Part shown: positions 8,630-17,836 of the stretch, piece by piece
Numbering within the stretch: the first letter of the stretch is position 1
Layout: the number at the start of each line of letters is the position of its first letter
Origin: Paractinoplanes pyxinae
Lineage (GTDB): Bacteria; Actinomycetota; Actinomycetes; Mycobacteriales; Micromonosporaceae
Length of the DNA stretch: 64,000 nucleotides
Reading direction: 5' to 3'
Assembly (NCBI RefSeq): GCF_026626335.1
Contig: NZ_JAPNTZ010000003.1
Location: forward strand, 186,001 to 250,000
The notes under the pieces: model-generated
The model's database searches: none
What the model saw: only the letters and a program-made list of their open reading frames with translations
Told to the model about the DNA's origin: nothing
Program-made: the position numbers and the translations under genes

Positions 8630-9067
8630 ATGGGCGCATCCGGTTGGCAGTACTACGTTCCCTACCAGCCCGACCTGCAGGCGGCACTGACCGAGCTGCG
8701 GAACCACACCTTCGCCACGGGCGACTACTGGTGGGCGGTGCCCTACGAGTTCGACAAGTCGGCCGCCGACTTCCCGAACCGCCCCACCACCGAGCGGGAG
8801 CTGTGGTCCGACGAGGCCGTGCAAGAGTCGGGCACCCACTCCATCCTCGACGTCCGGAAGATCGCCACGACGCCCTCCTTCGGCGTGGTCGTGCCGGTCA
8901 CCCCGGCCGAGGCCCTGGCCGCCGCCGGCACCACGACGCCGACGCGCGAGCACGTCGAAAAGCTAGACGCCCTGGCCGACGAGCGCTGGGTCGGCCGCTG
9001 CGCGGTACTGCACGACGCCGCCGGCCATCCCACCGAGCTCTACTTCTGGGGCGCCAGCGGCGACTGA
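8630..9067 (+). CDS. Conserved hypothetical protein, 145 aa
   Basis: A small acidic, Trp/Tyr-rich soluble protein (begins MGASGWQYYVPYQPDLQAAL) with no signal peptide or membrane segment and no motif I recognise. GGGGAGG lies 7 bp upstream of the ATG. It is followed by a strong hairpin terminator. It reads as a genuine gene by codon use. It could be monocistronic or read through from the GH116 gene 37 bp upstream. Confidence 0.7.
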   Translation: MGASGWQYYVPYQPDLQAALTELRNHTFATGDYWWAVPYEFDKSAADFPNRPTTERELWSDEAVQESGTHSILDVRKIATTPSFGVVVPVTPAEALAAAGTTTPTREHVEKLDALADERWVGRCAVLHDAAGHPTELYFWGASGD

Positions 9068-9097
9068 CCGCCGCTGGACACGCAACCGCCACGCCGT

Positions 9098-9121
9098 CGC
9101 CGGCCGCCCCCACGGCCGGCG
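9098..9121 (+). terminator. Rho-independent-type terminator
   Basis: A 9-bp perfect stem (CGCCGGCCG / CGGCCGGCG) with a 6-nt loop is followed by CCTTTCT. It lies 30 bp after the stop of the 145-aa gene and ahead of the helicase gene. Confidence 0.7.
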
Positions 9122-9242
9122 CCTTTCTGTCGTACCCCTCTGCTTTGCTGGCGACACGGTCAGTTGTTCGCGTGCGAACGGGCCATGGTTGATTCGACGG
9201 CCGTCACGGATCGTGGTGGGGCGCGAGTGAGGGGAGTGCCTG

Positions 9243-12077
9243 GTGGAGTCGGTGGCGGAGGTCCTGGCGGCCGAGCAGAAGTACTTCGACCACGTCTCCG
9301 ACCATCGTGAGCGCATGCGGCGCCGGCTGCTCGAGGCTCCTACGGCCGCGGCCAACGCGGGGGCGGCAGCACGGCTGCGCAAGGACGTCGAGGCTCGGCT
9401 GGAACGCCTCGGCGGGCCCGACGAGGCCGTTGCGGTCGGGCGGATGGACGACGAGGACGGCGACGTCCTGTACGTCGGCCACCACACGATCACCGACGAC
9501 GACTCCGAGGTGCTGGTCGTCAACTGGCAGGCGCCGGCCGCCGCGCGGTACTACACGGCCACCCACGCCGACACGGCCGGGCTGGCGCTCAAGCGGACGT
9601 TCGAGTGCCGCGGCAACCTCATCGAGTCGTACAGCGATGTGGTCTTCCGCCAGCTGGCGGCGGCCGTCGCCGAGCTCGAGGCGCCCGACGACGCCCTGCT
9701 CGACGACCTCAACCGCGACCGCACCGGCCAGATGCAGGACATCGTCCGCACCATCCAGGCCGCCCAGTTCGACCTCATCCGGGCGCCGCTCGAGCAGCTG
9801 CTGGTCGTCCAGGGCGGCCCGGGCACGGGCAAGACGGCGGTCGCGCTGCACCGCGTGTCGTGGCTGCTCTTCAACTACCGCGACACGCTCTCCGCGGCCG
9901 ACGTGCTGATCGTCGGCCCGACGCCGACATTTACCCGCTACACCCGCACGGTGCTGCCCAGCCTGGGCGACATCAGCGTCGTCCAGCGCGACATCGGCCA
10001 GTTCCACCCGCCGGTGCGGCGTGGCCGCACCGAAGACCCCGAAGTCGTACGGCTCAAAGGTGACGGCCGGCTGGCCGGGCTGCTGCGGCGTGCGCTGTAC
10101 GACCGGGTCGGCGTCCCGGCCGGGCAGCCCGCCGTCGAGGCCCATCTCGACGGCCGTCCCGTCGTGTTCACGGCCGACGAGATCAACCAGATCGTGGCGC
10201 GCAGCCGGCAGACCCCCGGCTCGTTCACCCAGCAGCGGCAGATCTTCCGCAGCCTGATGGTCAACGTCGGCATGGACCGGGCGCGCGAGCGCCGATTGGG
10301 CGTGCGGACGCCGCTCGACCAGCTGATCGAGCGGATCTGGCCGTCGTTCACGGCCGCCGCGTTCCTGCGCGAGCTGTTCGGCTCGCGCGACCGGCTGATC
10401 GCCGCGGCCGGCGAGGCATTCACCGCCCGCGAGGTCGCGCTGCTGCACCGCCGTGCCGGCGAACGGATCACCGAAGAGATCTGGAGCGAGGCCGACCTGC
10501 CGCTGCTCGACTTCCTCGAGGGGCTGCTGCACGGCATCGACGAGCGGTACGCGCACATCGTGGTCGACGAGGCGCAAGACCTGTCGCCCATGCAGCTGCG
10601 GTCGGTCGCGGCCCGGTCGTCGTCGGGCTCGATGACCGTGGTGGGTGACATCGCCCAGTCCACCGGCCTGTGGGCGCGCGACGAGTGGGACGACATCCTC
10701 GAGCACCTGCCCTCCCAGCTGCCGCAGGTCACGGCCGAGCTGCGCTACGGCTACCGCGTGCCCCGGCAGGTCTTCGAGCTGGCCGAGCGGCTGCTGCCGG
10801 TGGCCGCGCCCGGCATCACCGCGCCCCAGGTGGTCCGCGACGGTCCCGCCGACCCGGTGTTCCGCCTGGTCGACGACGACGGCCGGGCGGCCGTCGCGGT
10901 CGAGGCGGCGATGGCCCACGCGTCCCACGGCCGGTCGGTCGCCATCATCTGCCCGGCCGTGCACCGCTGGGCGATCGAGTCCGAGCTGGCCGTGCGCGAC
11001 GTGGCGTGGCGGGCGGCCTCCCGCAGCGAGCTCGGCCAGGGCGTCAATCTGGTCAGCCCGCACGAGGCCAAGGGCCTCGAGTTCGACGCCACCGTGGTGG
11101 TCGAGCCGAAAGACATCATCGCCGAGGACGAGCGTGGCCACCGGCTTCTGTACGTGGCTCTGACCCGCACGACGCGCTATCTGCACGTCGTCGGGGTCCT
11201 GCCGCCGTTCGGCGCCACCGAGCCGCTGTCCCTCACCGGCGGCGAGCCGTCCACGGGCTCCACTCCCGACCCGGTCGGCCTCGACGATCCGGACCGCGCG
11301 GCGTTCACCTGGGAATCGGACGCCGCGTCGCCGGTGACATCGCGCGACTTCGAACCGGCCGAGGCGGTGGGCGAGTTCCGCCCGTCCGGCGGGGTGGCCG
11401 AGTTTCAGCCGGTCGGCGCAGGCGGCGACTTCGAGCATGCCCCGCCGGTGAGTGATCTCGAGCAGGATCGGCTGGTCGTCGGCTCCGAGCGGGCCCGGCC
11501 GGCGAGCGACGTCGACCGCTTCGGGCTGATGGTCGGCTACGAGCGGATGCGGCCGGCGGACAACCACGAGCAGTCCCGGCCGGCGGACACTCGCGAGCAA
11601 TCCTGGCCGGCGGACGCTCACGAGCAATCCTGGCCGGCGGACGCTCACGAGCGGTCCGAGCCGGTAGACACTCACGAGCACGCCCGGCCAGCGGTCGGCG
11701 GCGAGCCGGTGCGGCCGGTCAGCGACTTCGAGCCGCCGCGGCAGATCGGTGACTTCGAGGTGACCCGGACGATCACTGTGGTCCCGGCTGTCGGCACGGC
11801 CACGGTCCCTTCGCCGCGCGTCGAAGTTGCTGAGCCCGCGCCGATGGCGGTAGCGGTTCCCGGGGTGGTGTCGGACCCTCCTACGGTGAAGGCGGCCGCG
11901 CCGGCTGCGGCTCGTGCGGGAAGCCTGACGGCTCAGATCATCGAGCTGGTGGCGGTGGAACTCGCCGGTCAGGTTCGCGAGAACGTGCAACCGGCCCAGT
12001 GGCAGGCGGTGCTCGACCGGGTGGGCGAACTTCTCGCGTCCCCGTCCGAGGCCGGCGCCGACCGGCACCAAGGCTGA
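9243..12077 (+). CDS. HelD-like UvrD-type helicase with repetitive C-terminal tail
   Basis: A 944-aa protein. An N-terminal coiled coil (residues 1-60) and the conserved GRMDDEDGDVLYVGHHTI block precede a superfamily-1 helicase core with Walker A GGPGTGKT (191-198), Walker B/motif II VVDEAQDLSPMQ (440-451) and motif VI near residue 640. This is the layout of HelD, which removes RNA polymerase from stalled complexes. The core ends near residue 665. The remaining ~280 residues are low-complexity, rich in Pro, Glu and Arg, with five tandem 9-residue repeats of the PADAHEQSW type, and are not part of the usual HelD. The start is GTG at 9243. Confidence 0.85.
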   Translation: MESVAEVLAAEQKYFDHVSDHRERMRRRLLEAPTAAANAGAAARLRKDVEARLERLGGPDEAVAVGRMDDEDGDVLYVGHHTITDDDSEVLVVNWQAPAAARYYTATHADTAGLALKRTFECRGNLIESYSDVVFRQLAAAVAELEAPDDALLDDLNRDRTGQMQDIVRTIQAAQFDLIRAPLEQLLVVQGGPGTGKTAVALHRVSWLLFNYRDTLSAADVLIVGPTPTFTRYTRTVLPSLGDISVVQRDIGQFHPPVRRGRTEDPEVVRLKGDGRLAGLLRRALYDRVGVPAGQPAVEAHLDGRPVVFTADEINQIVARSRQTPGSFTQQRQIFRSLMVNVGMDRARERRLGVRTPLDQLIERIWPSFTAAAFLRELFGSRDRLIAAAGEAFTAREVALLHRRAGERITEEIWSEADLPLLDFLEGLLHGIDERYAHIVVDEAQDLSPMQLRSVAARSSSGSMTVVGDIAQSTGLWARDEWDDILEHLPSQLPQVTAELRYGYRVPRQVFELAERLLPVAAPGITAPQVVRDGPADPVFRLVDDDGRAAVAVEAAMAHASHGRSVAIICPAVHRWAIESELAVRDVAWRAASRSELGQGVNLVSPHEAKGLEFDATVVVEPKDIIAEDERGHRLLYVALTRTTRYLHVVGVLPPFGATEPLSLTGGEPSTGSTPDPVGLDDPDRAAFTWESDAASPVTSRDFEPAEAVGEFRPSGGVAEFQPVGAGGDFEHAPPVSDLEQDRLVVGSERARPASDVDRFGLMVGYERMRPADNHEQSRPADTREQSWPADAHEQSWPADAHERSEPVDTHEHARPAVGGEPVRPVSDFEPPRQIGDFEVTRTITVVPAVGTATVPSPRVEVAEPAPMAVAVPGVVSDPPTVKAAAPAAARAGSLTAQIIELVAVELAGQVRENVQPAQWQAVLDRVGELLASPSEAGADRHQG
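11550..11684 (+). repeat. Five tandem 27-bp in-frame repeats in the helicase tail
   Basis: Five consecutive 27-bp units (11550, 11577, 11604, 11631, 11658) encode variants of the 9-residue unit ending PADAHEQSW. Units 3 and 4 differ by only two bases, pointing to recent slippage expansion. The flanking protein has more diverged relatives of the unit. Confidence 0.85.
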
Positions 12078-12150
12078 GCCGTCGCGGCAGGCGTCGTCAC
12101 TGGTCGTTGCCTGGTCACTGCGTGGTGGCGCCGGTGAGCGGCGGGCGTCG

Positions 12151-12290
12151 TCACCGTTTGTTGGCTGCTCGCCGCACGGTGACGCCGGTGAGCAGTAGGC
12201 CGATCAAGCGGGAGGCGACGGTGCGTTCGCGTTCCTCGGCGACGATCAAGGTGATGCCGCCGAGCGAGAGCAACAGGTCGTAGGCGTCGC
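12151..12290 (-). pseudogene. C-terminal remnant of a TetR-family regulator
   Basis: On the minus strand the frame ending at the TGA 12153-12151 reads AYDLLLSLGGITLIVAEE and then SRLIGLLLTGVT, the characteristic last helices of TetR/AcrR regulators. Only about 45 codons remain. The N-terminal DNA-binding part is absent because the sequence switches at about 12285-12291 into the interior of an SDR gene on the opposite strand. A divergent TetR/SDR pair appears to have lost both 5' ends and the promoter in one deletion. Confidence 0.6.
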
Positions 12291-13085
12291 CTCCGGGCGC
12301 TGGCCGGCGCCGGGGCCGAAGTGATCCTCGCCGTCCGCGACGAGGCGGCCGGGGCGCCGGGTTGCCGAAGAAACACGGCGTGAGGTGGCGTCGCTCGGCT
12401 CGATCTGGCCGACCTGTCGTCCGTGCGCCGGTTCGCTCATGCGTGGACCGATCCGCTGCACATCCTGGTCAACAACGCCGGTGTCATGGCCACCCCCAAG
12501 ACCCGTACGCCGGAAGGTCGGGAATTGCAGTTCGCCACCAACCACCTGGGTCACTTCGCGTTGTCCCTGGGCCTGCACGAGGCGTTGACCGCGGCCGCCG
12601 GCGCCCGCGTGGTCTCGGTCAGCTCGGTCGGTCATGTCAACGGCGAGGTGCTCTTCGACGACCTCGACTTCCGGCGGCACCCGTACGAGCCATGGGCGGC
12701 CTGCAGCCAGTCGAAGACCGCGAACATCCTCTTCGCCGTCGAGGCGGCCAAGCGCTGGGCGCCCGACCGCATCGCGGTGAACGCGCTCAACCCGGGCCGG
12801 ATCGCCGAGACGAGCCTCGGCCGGCACATGACCGCTCCGCCGCAGTCGTTCGACCCGGCCGGCGCCACCGGCGTGTCGGTCAAGAACATCGAGCAGGGCG
12901 CGGCCACCTCGGTCCTGCTGGCGGCGTCCCCGCTGGTCGAGGGCGTGACCGGACGCTACTTCGGGGACTGCCAGGAAGCCGGGCCCTACACGCCGGGTGT
13001 GCGCCGCGGCGTGGCCGCCTACGCCTTGGACCCGTCGAAGGCCGCCCGTCTGTGGCAGGTGTCGCTGGACATGATCGGCGAATAG
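12291..13085 (+). pseudogene. Short-chain dehydrogenase/reductase, 5'-truncated and frameshifted
   Basis: From 12291 the frame reads LRALAGAGAEVILAVRDEAAGA, the second half of an SDR Rossmann start. The preceding glycine motif and start codon are missing. Between about 12357 and 12392 the expected residues VAEETRREVA appear only in the +1 frame, and the original frame meets TGA at 12381. From 12390 the first frame resumes with ARLDLADLSS, HILVNNAGVMA and the catalytic Ser/Tyr-Lys region (SSVGH, then CSQSKTANIL). So a 5' deletion plus two compensating indels have killed the gene. The distal 220 codons (12423-13085) remain open but would make a protein without a complete cofactor site. Confidence 0.75.
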
Positions 13086-13086
13086 C

Positions 13087-13125
13087 GAGCGCGACCCCGG
13101 TGTGGACGTCACCGGGGCCGCGCTC
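13087..13125. terminator. Bidirectional hairpin terminator between convergent genes
   Basis: GAGCGCGACCCCGGTG and its near-perfect complement (15 of 16 positions pair) flank a 7-nt loop. It sits between the SDR remnant and the convergent glycosidase stop. Confidence 0.7.
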
Positions 13126-13141
13126 CGACATGGAACAGGTT

Positions 13142-15244
13142 CTAGACGGTCGTACAGACGGTGCCGTTGAGGGTGAAGACCTGGGGCAGGGCGTTGGGAC
13201 CGCTGTAGGCGCCGACGAAACCGGTGGATGCGGTGGCTCCCGCGGCCAAGGCGGCGTCGCTCGTGACCCGGACTGTGCGGCCGGTCTGTTCCCAGGTGGC
13301 GCTCCAGCCGCTGCTCACGCTCTGCCACGTCGTGGGCCAGGTGAACGTGAGCGTCCAGCCGTTGACCGGGGCGGCCGCGTTGTTGGTGATGTCGAGCGAA
13401 CCGACGAAGCCGTTGCCCCAGTCGTTGGTGTCGCGCAGCTTCACCGTGCAGGCCGAGGTGGCCGGCGTGCCTGTCTTGAACGTCAGCGGCGGCGACGCGG
13501 CCGACAGGCGTCCGGCGTTGTCGCGGGCCAGCACATTGACCGTGTAGCGGCGGCCCGGCTCCAGGTTGCGCACGGTCAGCGACGTGCCGGTGGTCTCGCC
13601 GAGCAGGTCGCTGACGCCGCCGTTCTGCCGGTACACCTCGTACTTGAGCCCGGACCCGCTCGACGGCCACGAGATCGTCGCGGTGCGGTCGGTCACCGTC
13701 GCGGCCGGCTGGGCCGGCGCCTTCGGCGTCGCCGCGTCGGTGCGGGCCGGGTGCAGCGTGACCAGCGTTATCGAGTACGGGTCAAGAGTCTGCGAAGTGG
13801 CGGTGCCGGCGGTTCCCGTGGTCACGTCGTCGTCGCCGTTGGCGAAGGTGGACACCGCCGGGGCCCCCGCGGCCGGCGTGAAGCCGTGGTAGTTCAGCTT
13901 CACCGTGTGCGCCGCGTCCGGGTCCTTGTTGATCAGCAGGACGGCCACGTCGCCGTTGGCCCGGCGTACCGCGTGCGAGGCGACCAGCGCGTCGTCGGTG
14001 CCGGTGCCGACGAACCGGTCACCCGTCCGCGCGAAGTCGCCCATGAGCGACAAAGCGTGGTACGGCGCGAACGGCGTGTTCAGCGGTGGCTGACAGACGG
14101 AATTGTCGGCGTTGCAATTTCCGCTCGAGAGCAGCCCGAAATCGTCGTAGTCGGTCTCGCCCTGCACGGTGGTGATGTCGCCGATGCCGTTGTGGACATT
14201 CCACCAGTGCACGGTGAATACGCCCTGAGCGAGCAGGCCGCTGTAGGCGTCGGCCAGGAAAAGCGCGCCGGGCTGCGTGTTGCGCCCGATGTCGACATTG
14301 GTCTCGGTCATGCTGATGCCGATTTTCCCGGCCGCCTGACCGCCGTACGTGTCAATTTGTTGCCTCAGAAGATGGGCCGCCTCTTGGATGTGCCCGGTCT
14401 TGGTGAGGGTTTCGGCCGGAGTGCTGCCGCCGGGATACCAGTGCACGTCGGCGAAGTCGATGACCGAGCCGGCCCGGGTCAGCACCTCTTGGTTCCAGCT
14501 GCTTTCGTCGCCCGCGCCGACAATTCCGTCCGGCCAATTGCCGGGCATGGTGAGCACCGCGCCGATTTTGATGCTCGGGTCGACGGCCTTCATTGCCTGC
14601 GCGTACGCGATGACGGTGGCGGCGTATTCTTTCGGGCTCTTGTCGGCGTGTTCGTCGGCCTCCCACGCCGAGCCGTAGTGCCCATTTCCGTAGTTCTCGT
14701 TGCCGATCGTCCAGTACTTGGCGTCGTACCCCTTGGTGATGTTGGCGTAGCGGACCCAGTCGGCCGCCTCCTGGGCGGTGCCGGTGCCGTAGTTCGCGAT
14801 GATCATCGGCTGGGCGCCGGTCCGCTTCGCGCCGGCCATGAAGGTGTCGAAATCGGTGTCCGGCGCGACGTAGCCGCCGGGCGCGGTGTGGTCGCGCCAG
14901 TGGTAGATGTCGGCGTACGAGCCGCCCGGGTAGCGCAGCATCTGCACGCCCGCGTCCTTGAGCAGACCGGAGACGGCCGGTGTGCCAAGTTGCGAGTCCC
15001 AGATGGCGTGGTTGACGCCGAGCGCGACGTCGCCGACGGCGGCCAGTCCGGCCCGCACGTCGACGTCGACCCTGGTCTCGGCGGGTGCGGCGGCCTGCGC
15101 GGCGGGCGGGGCGGCGACAGCGGTGACACCGGCGAGCAGCAGCGCGCCGGCCAGCAGCCTGTGGATAACTCGGGGCGGTGGCTTGACGAGCGGGTAGCTT
15201 GGGCCCGCCCCCTGGTCGGGCGGGGAAGGGGTAGTTGTCGGCAT
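13142..15244 (-). CDS. Secreted clan-A glycoside hydrolase with FN3 and CBM2 domains
   Basis: A 700-aa secreted enzyme. A long n-region and hydrophobic core (residues 29-50, ending AQAAA) form the signal peptide. The (beta/alpha)8 domain (about 55-500) shows a TIGNENYGNG motif with acid/base E183 and SMTETN with presumed nucleophile E314, resembling GH51/GH39-type arabinofuranosidases or related clan-A enzymes. An FN3 domain (about 510-592) and a family-2 cellulose-binding module (about 599-700, with conserved Trp and the CTV/CTTV ends) follow. The ATG at 15244 has GGAG 6 bp upstream. The CebR-type operator in its promoter implies induction by cellobiose. Exact specificity is unresolved. Confidence 0.82.
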   Translation of the reverse strand: MPTTTPSPPDQGAGPSYPLVKPPPRVIHRLLAGALLLAGVTAVAAPPAAQAAAPAETRVDVDVRAGLAAVGDVALGVNHAIWDSQLGTPAVSGLLKDAGVQMLRYPGGSYADIYHWRDHTAPGGYVAPDTDFDTFMAGAKRTGAQPMIIANYGTGTAQEAADWVRYANITKGYDAKYWTIGNENYGNGHYGSAWEADEHADKSPKEYAATVIAYAQAMKAVDPSIKIGAVLTMPGNWPDGIVGAGDESSWNQEVLTRAGSVIDFADVHWYPGGSTPAETLTKTGHIQEAAHLLRQQIDTYGGQAAGKIGISMTETNVDIGRNTQPGALFLADAYSGLLAQGVFTVHWWNVHNGIGDITTVQGETDYDDFGLLSSGNCNADNSVCQPPLNTPFAPYHALSLMGDFARTGDRFVGTGTDDALVASHAVRRANGDVAVLLINKDPDAAHTVKLNYHGFTPAAGAPAVSTFANGDDDVTTGTAGTATSQTLDPYSITLVTLHPARTDAATPKAPAQPAATVTDRTATISWPSSGSGLKYEVYRQNGGVSDLLGETTGTSLTVRNLEPGRRYTVNVLARDNAGRLSAASPPLTFKTGTPATSACTVKLRDTNDWGNGFVGSLDITNNAAAPVNGWTLTFTWPTTWQSVSSGWSATWEQTGRTVRVTSDAALAAGATASTGFVGAYSGPNALPQVFTLNGTVCTTV

Positions 15245-15270
15245 GGGAATCTCCACGGAGGACGTCGGGC

Positions 15271-15313
15271 TGGGAGCGCTCCCATAGTCCGGCCATCCAA
15301 CGACGAATGTCAA
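15271..15313 (-). promoter_or_regulatory. Promoter with CebR-type operator (glycosidase gene)
   Basis: On the minus strand TTGACA (15308-15313) and GACTAT (15284-15289) are 18 bp apart. Directly downstream is TGGGAGCGCTCCCA (15271-15284), identical to the established CebR/CelR operator of cellulolytic actinobacteria. Confidence 0.85.
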
Positions 15314-15353
15314 TTGCTCTTTAAGCCCGCCGTCCCGGGGTAGTCCCACCCGC

Positions 15354-16940
15354 GTGACCGCCCCGACCGCCCCCGCGCCGTCCGCGTGGGCGCCGCTGCG
15401 CATCGCCGCCTACCGCAACCTCTGGCTGGCCCTGCTGGCCAGCAACATCGGCACCTGGATGCAGACGGTCGGCGCGCAGTGGCTGCTGGTCGAGCAGTCC
15501 GGCTCGGACACCCTGGTCGCGATCGTCCAGACCGCCAGCACCCTGCCGATCGTCCTGCTCGCCCTGCCGTCGGGTGCGCTCGCCGACACCCTCGACCGCC
15601 GCCGGCTGCTCATCGCCGTGCAGAGCTTCCTGGTCGCGGTCGGTGTGCTGCTGTCCGTGCTGACCCTCACCGGGCACATGCCGCCGGCGCTGCTGCTCAC
15701 CCTCACCTTCGCGCTCGGCGCGGGCCAGGCCCTGACCGCCCCGGCCTGGCAGGCCCTGATCCCCGATCTGGTGCCGCGCCCGCAGCTGGCCAACGCCTCC
15801 GCGCTCGGCGCGATCAGCATGAACCTGGCCCGCGCGGTCGGCCCGGCGGTGGCCGGCGTGCTCATCGCCCGCACCGGGGCCGGCGTGGTGTTCGCGCTCA
15901 ACGCCCTGACGTTCGCCCTGTTCACCTTTGTGTTGTGGCGATGGCGGCCGCCGGTGCTGACCACGAGCGCCGTGCCCGAGCGGTTCGCCGCGGCGGTGCG
16001 GGCGGGTGGCCGGTACGTGCGGCATTCGCCGGTGGTGCGGCGCATCCTGCTGCGGGCGACCCTGTTCCTCGTGCCGGGCAGCGCGTTGTGGGCGCTGCTG
16101 CCGCTGGTGGCGGGCCGCCGGCTGGGTCTCGGTTCCGGCGGGTACGGCGTCCTTCTGGCCGCCGTGGGCGTGGGCGCGGTGATCGGCGCGCTGTTGCTGC
16201 CCCGGCTGCGCGCCCGATGGTCGGTGACCAAGCTGCTGCTGGTGGCGGGCGTCCTGTTCGCGCTGGTGCTCGCCGTCCTGGGGCTGGTCCGCTCGGAGGC
16301 CGCCGTCGTCGTGGCGCTGCTGCCGGCCGGTGTCGCCTGGGTCATGGTGCTGTCCAGCGTGAACGCGGCCATGCAGCTGTTCCTGCCCAACTGGGTGCGG
16401 GCGCGCGGGCTCGCCGTCTATCAGATGGTGTTCGCCGGGGCCCAGGCCGCGGGCGCGCTGGCCTGGGGTGCTCTGTCCGACGCGGTCGGGCTGGTGACCG
16501 CGCACGTGGCGGCGGCCGCGCTGATGGCGGCCGGGGTGGTCACGCTCCGCTGGTGGCCGATGCTGAACACGGCCGGGATGAACCGCGAGCCGGCCTCGTA
16601 CTGGCCCGAGCCGCACCTCGAGCTCGACCCCGACGACCACGACGGGCCGGTGCTGGTCACCGTCACGTATCCCGTCCGGCCCGAGAACGAGCAGGAGTTC
16701 GTGGCCGCGATGCGAGCCGTCCGCCGCAGCCGGCTGCGCACCGGCGCGGTGCAGTGGGGCCTGTTCCGCAACGGCGAGGAGCCGGGCTGCTTCGTCGAGG
16801 CCTACCTGGTGCCGACCTGGGACGAGCACGAACGTCAGCACACGGGCCGGCTCACCGGCGCCGACCGGGAGGCCGAGGAGCGGGCCCAGCGCCTGGCCGA
16901 CGGCCCGCCGCGGGCGACCCACCTGCTTTCCGCCGAATGA
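15354..16940 (+). CDS. MFS exporter (EntS/MFS_3 type) with C-terminal ABM-like domain
   Basis: A 528-aa protein. Residues 1-400 contain about twelve membrane spans, with N-terminal RNLWLALLASNIGTWMQ and LPSGALADTLDRRRLL (motif A) typical of the DHA3/MFS_3 drug- and siderophore-exporter group. A soluble C-terminal segment (about 415-528, VLVTVTYPVRPENEQEFVAA) resembles the ferredoxin-like antibiotic-biosynthesis-monooxygenase fold and is cytoplasmic. GTG start. It is transcribed divergently from the CebR-regulated hydrolase and might be influenced by the same region. Substrate unknown. Confidence 0.85.
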   Translation: MTAPTAPAPSAWAPLRIAAYRNLWLALLASNIGTWMQTVGAQWLLVEQSGSDTLVAIVQTASTLPIVLLALPSGALADTLDRRRLLIAVQSFLVAVGVLLSVLTLTGHMPPALLLTLTFALGAGQALTAPAWQALIPDLVPRPQLANASALGAISMNLARAVGPAVAGVLIARTGAGVVFALNALTFALFTFVLWRWRPPVLTTSAVPERFAAAVRAGGRYVRHSPVVRRILLRATLFLVPGSALWALLPLVAGRRLGLGSGGYGVLLAAVGVGAVIGALLLPRLRARWSVTKLLLVAGVLFALVLAVLGLVRSEAAVVVALLPAGVAWVMVLSSVNAAMQLFLPNWVRARGLAVYQMVFAGAQAAGALAWGALSDAVGLVTAHVAAAALMAAGVVTLRWWPMLNTAGMNREPASYWPEPHLELDPDDHDGPVLVTVTYPVRPENEQEFVAAMRAVRRSRLRTGAVQWGLFRNGEEPGCFVEAYLVPTWDEHERQHTGRLTGADREAEERAQRLADGPPRATHLLSAE

Positions 16941-16986
16941 GCGAGCGTCGTGGCCAAGGATGCATCGTCCGCCGCACAATGGGTGG

Positions 16987-17748
16987 GTGCCGCAGTTACG
17001 CAGCGACGTCGACCAGGTGGGAACGAGCCTGGTGGTCCGCCTCGACGGTGAACTCTGCGGCCTGACCGTGCCCCGGGTCCGCGCGATCCTGCTCAAGTGC
17101 CTGGTCGATCAGCCTGACTCGCTGGTGGTCGACCTGGCCGGGCTGACCGTGCGGGATCCGTACACGCTGTCGGTCTTTCAAGTGGTGGCCCGCCAGGCCG
17201 CGATGTGGCCCGGCACGCCGATCGCGCTGAGCGTCCCGCAGCCCGAGATCCGGCAGTTGCTCGCCGACTACGGCCGCCCGGTCGTCTTCGCCGGCCTCGA
17301 CGAGGCGCTCGCGGTGAAGCCCCGGCAGGGCCTGCCCTCGCTGAGTGAAAGCCTCCTGCCCGTCCGCGGCGCTCCGGCTCGCGCGCGTTCGCTGGCCGAC
17401 GAGGCGTGCGACCGGTGGGAGCTGTCCCGTCTGTCCCCGGCGGCCCGGCTGGTCACCGGCGAGCTGGCCACGAACGCCATGGTTCACGCGCAGACGATGT
17501 TCGACGTGCGCCTGACCCTGGGCCGGCGCTACCTGCTCGTCGCGGTCCGGGACGGGTCGACCGCGACGCCGCACGTGGACTTCGGCGAGCGAGGCGATCA
17601 GGCCACGGGTCGCGGGCTGCTGCTGGTCGACGCCGTGGCCGAGCGGTGGGGCAGCATCCCGGCCGACGGCGGCAAGGTCGTCTGGGCCGGTTTGGCGTTG
17701 CGGGAGCGGGAACCCGTACCGGGGGAGGAAAGAAAGGCCCTGAATTAG
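16987..17748 (+). CDS. STAS-HATPase fusion protein (anti-sigma-factor kinase type)
   Basis: About 253 aa. The N-terminal half is a STAS-like fold (VGTSLVVRLDGELCGLTV, residues about 10-110). The C-terminal half is a GHKL/HATPase_c domain with N-box ELATNAMVHA, VRDGS and GRGLLLVD, as in RsbW/SpoIIAB-like serine kinases. The usual STAS phosphorylation motif DSSG is replaced by VRDPYTLS, so the STAS part is probably not phosphorylated in the standard way. The start is uncertain: GTG 16987, possibly leaderless after CACAAT, or ATG 16960. It is followed after 88 bp by a single-domain STAS protein, suggesting a partner-switching pair. Confidence 0.75.
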   Translation: MPQLRSDVDQVGTSLVVRLDGELCGLTVPRVRAILLKCLVDQPDSLVVDLAGLTVRDPYTLSVFQVVARQAAMWPGTPIALSVPQPEIRQLLADYGRPVVFAGLDEALAVKPRQGLPSLSESLLPVRGAPARARSLADEACDRWELSRLSPAARLVTGELATNAMVHAQTMFDVRLTLGRRYLLVAVRDGSTATPHVDFGERGDQATGRGLLLVDAVAERWGSIPADGGKVVWAGLALREREPVPGEERKALN

Positions 17749-17836
17749 TCGATCGGGTGATGAAGCCGCGCTTTTCGGCGCGCTTGACGCAGAATCGAGG
17801 CGGGCGAGCCGGAAGGCTGCGGGCGAGGGGACGGGA

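Noticed and set aside
9204..12071. 955-codon antisense frame over the helicase gene
   Set aside because: Mirror of sense codon bias; no motif, start or RBS support. Similar antisense frames over GH116, GlgX, PepN and the LAL gene were rejected for the same reason.
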